DNA of 64,000 nt from Microvirga flocculans ATCC BAA-817 (GTDB lineage Bacteria; Pseudomonadota; Alphaproteobacteria; Rhizobiales; Beijerinckiaceae), in the NCBI RefSeq assembly GCF_000518665.1, contig NZ_JAEA01000003.1, positions 248,001 through 312,000 on the forward strand. The letters run 5' to 3'. Of the stretch, positions 62,432 to 64,000 are shown piece after piece. The translations under genes were made by a program, and so were the position numbers. The notes below the pieces were generated by a model. That model had not been told where the DNA came from and did not search any database. It saw only the letters and a program-made list of their open reading frames with translations. Positions within the stretch are counted from its first letter, which is position 1; each line of letters starts with the position of its first letter.

Positions 62432-64000
62432 CTATTCCGCAGCCATGCCGGTCCGATGGGCCTTCGTGAATTCCAGCCCCTGATGGTCGCACAGACGCCG
62501 GTAGAGCCCGCCCCGGCGGTAGAGGCTGTCGTGATCCCCCTCCTCCACGATCCGCCCCTTCTCGAACACGAGGATGCGGTCGAGCGCGCGCACCGTCGAA
62601 AGGCGATGCGCGATCACGATGGAGGTGCGCCCCACCATGAGCCGCTCCATCGCCTGCTGGATCAGCACCTCCGATTCCGAGTCGAGGGCGGAGGTCGCCT
62701 CGTCCAGGATCAGGATGGGAGCATCGGCCAGGAAGGCGCGGGCGATGGCCACGCGCTGGCGCTCGCCGCCGGAGAGCTTCACGCCACGCTCGCCCACGAG
62801 CGTGGAATAGCCCTTCGGCAGGCTCATGATGAAGTCGTGCGCATTGGCGAGCCGCGCCGCGCGCTCGATCTCCGCCATGCCCGAGCCCGGCCGTCCATAG
62901 GCGATGTTCTCGGCGAGCGTGCGATGGAACAGGATGGGCTCCTGCTGCACGATGGCGATCTGCGAACGCAACGACGCCTGCTGCGCTCCGGCGATATCCT
63001 GGCCGTCGATGCGGATCTCGCCGCCCGTCACGTCGTAGAGGCGCTGGATGAGCTTGACGAGGGTCGTCTTGCCCGATCCCGAAGGTCCCACGAGACCTAC
63101 GCGCTCGCCCGCGCGCACCGTCAGCGAGAGATCGCGGTAGAGCGGCGTACCGTGCCCGGCATAGTGGAACGTGACGCGGTCGAACGCGACCTCCCCGCGC
63201 CCGATATGGATCGGTCTCGCACCGGGCCGGTCCGCCACGCCGACAGGCTGTCGATGGATCTCGACGAGTTCCTCCATATCGTTCACGGATCGGCGCAGGT
63301 TGTTGATGTGCATGCCGATGTCGCGCAGGTAGCCATGGATCACGAAATAGGTCGTGAGCACATAGGCGATGTCGCCGGGCGTCGCGCGGTCTTCCCACCA
63401 GAGCCAGATCGCCGTGCCGATGATGGCGGCGCGGATGAAAAGCAGCGCGATGAACTGCATCGAGCCGCTGTTGGTGCCGCGCTGCCAGAGACGGCTCGTC
63501 CGCTTATGCCATTTGTTCAGCACCCAGACGAGACGGGAATCCTCCCGCGCTTCCGCGCCGAAAGCCTTCACCACCGCGTTGCAGCTCAAAGCGTCCGCCA
63601 ACGTTCCGCCGACGCGCGTGTCCCAGGCATTGGCGAGCCGTGCCGCGGGCGCAACGTAGCGCATGGCGAGAAGGGCCGTCATGACGATGAAGGCGAGAGA
63701 GCTCATGCCGATGACGAGTCCCATCACCGGCCAGCGCAGGCCGAGCACGATCATCGAACCGGCCAGGACCGTGACCGACGGCAGCAGCGCCAGCAGAAGC
63801 GTGTCGTTCATCAGGTCGAGCGCCCACATGCCGCGCGTGATCTTGCGCACGGTGGAGCCCGCGAAGGAATTCGCGTGCCAGTCGGTCGAGAAACGCTGCA
63901 CGCGTGCGAACGCATCCTGCGCCACGCGGCTCATGACGCGCAGCGTCAGCTCCACGATGCCGTAGAACGCGAGATGCCGCATGACGATCATGAGCAGGCC
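62432..64000 (-). CDS. ABC exporter (fused membrane and ATPase domains), 5' end missing
   Basis: At least 520 residues are visible and the N-terminus lies beyond the right window edge. The membrane domain has several helices. The ATPase domain has Walker A GPSGSGKTTL, signature LSGGERQRV, Walker [13 protein letters not shown] and the His switch VIAHRLSTVR. It is a homodimeric or heterodimeric type IV exporter of the MsbA/LmrA class. Substrate unknown. Confidence 0.9.
   Translation of the reverse strand, partial: GLLMIVMRHLAFYGIVELTLRVMSRVAQDAFARVQRFSTDWHANSFAGSTVRKITRGMWALDLMNDTLLLALLPSVTVLAGSMIVLGLRWPVMGLVIGMSSLAFIVMTALLAMRYVAPAARLANAWDTRVGGTLADALSCNAVVKAFGAEAREDSRLVWVLNKWHKRTSRLWQRGTNSGSMQFIALLFIRAAIIGTAIWLWWEDRATPGDIAYVLTTYFVIHGYLRDIGMHINNLRRSVNDMEELVEIHRQPVGVADRPGARPIHIGRGEVAFDRVTFHYAGHGTPLYRDLSLTVRAGERVGLVGPSGSGKTTLVKLIQRLYDVTGGEIRIDGQDIAGAQQASLRSQIAIVQQEPILFHRTLAENIAYGRPGSGMAEIERAARLANAHDFIMSLPKGYSTLVGERGVKLSGGERQRVAIARAFLADAPILILDEATSALDSESEVLIQQAMERLMVGRTSIVIAHRLSTVRALDRILVFEKGRIVEEGDHDSLYRRGGLYRRLCDHQGLEFTKAHRTGMAAE

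Overview
The window is high-GC chromosomal DNA of an alphaproteobacterium of the order Hyphomicrobiales (Rhizobiales). A member of the Methylobacteriaceae, such as Microvirga, is my best guess. The evidence is the gene families present: C4-pathway ALA synthase (hemA), alphaproteobacterial families UPF0262, DUF2948 and DUF2585, a PdhS/PleC-type histidine kinase, a phasin pair, an Irr-like iron box, and a tRNA-His with A73 and no G-1. No rRNA operon or CRISPR array is present.

Layout. 0-3 kb: methionine importer metNIQ. 3-9 kb: a secreted serralysin-type RTX protease, an aldo/keto reductase, an ECF sigma/anti-sigma pair with a small secreted protein, a VOC protein, and a divergent marR / doxX-gst unit with paired operators. 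10-12 kb: groES-groEL under a CIRCE element. 12-17.5 kb: an exporter, an L,D-transpeptidase, an SMR pump, DUF2076, a Nudix protein and a large coiled-coil protein. 17.6-25.8 kb: glycolate oxidase glcDEF (with a DUF2585 gene inside), a cytochrome c and lactate oxidase lutABC, which together form a 2-hydroxyacid oxidation region. 26-28 kb: iron storage (bfd, bfr). 28.8-34.4 kb: a Pat-type acetyltransferase and a PdhS-like kinase. 34.5-36 kb: phasins and a Nudix gene. 36-41 kb: an outer-membrane barrel, several small envelope proteins and an RTX alginate lyase. 41-49 kb: aqpZ, rarD, tRNA-His, the tctCAB importer, a terC gene behind a structured leader RNA, and azlCD. 48.7-53 kb: the conserved set of a small basic protein, murA, DUF2948, hisD, UPF0262 and a phosphatase. 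53.2 kb: hemA behind an FNR/FixK-like box.

The most unusual part is a 5.5-kb integrative element (54570-60093) inserted in a tRNA-Thr gene and bounded by exact 28-bp copies of the tRNA 3' end. It carries a tyrosine integrase, a serine recombinase, a small HUH (rolling-circle type) Rep-like protein with a partner gene, several small unknown proteins, and three tandem sRNA-like units. Each unit has its own predicted promoter, hairpin and terminator. I did not recognise the sRNA family or the whole combination. The organisation resembles a minimal mobilisable or satellite element.

After the element come a 39-residue membrane peptide gene, a PuuB-like amine oxidase, a free-methionine sulfoxide reductase and a truncated ABC exporter. 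Recurrent features are a pair of palindromic composite repeats (8.1 and 27.5 kb), RTX secretion modules shared by the protease and the lyase, and several genes too short for routine ORF calling (26, 39 and 55 residues).
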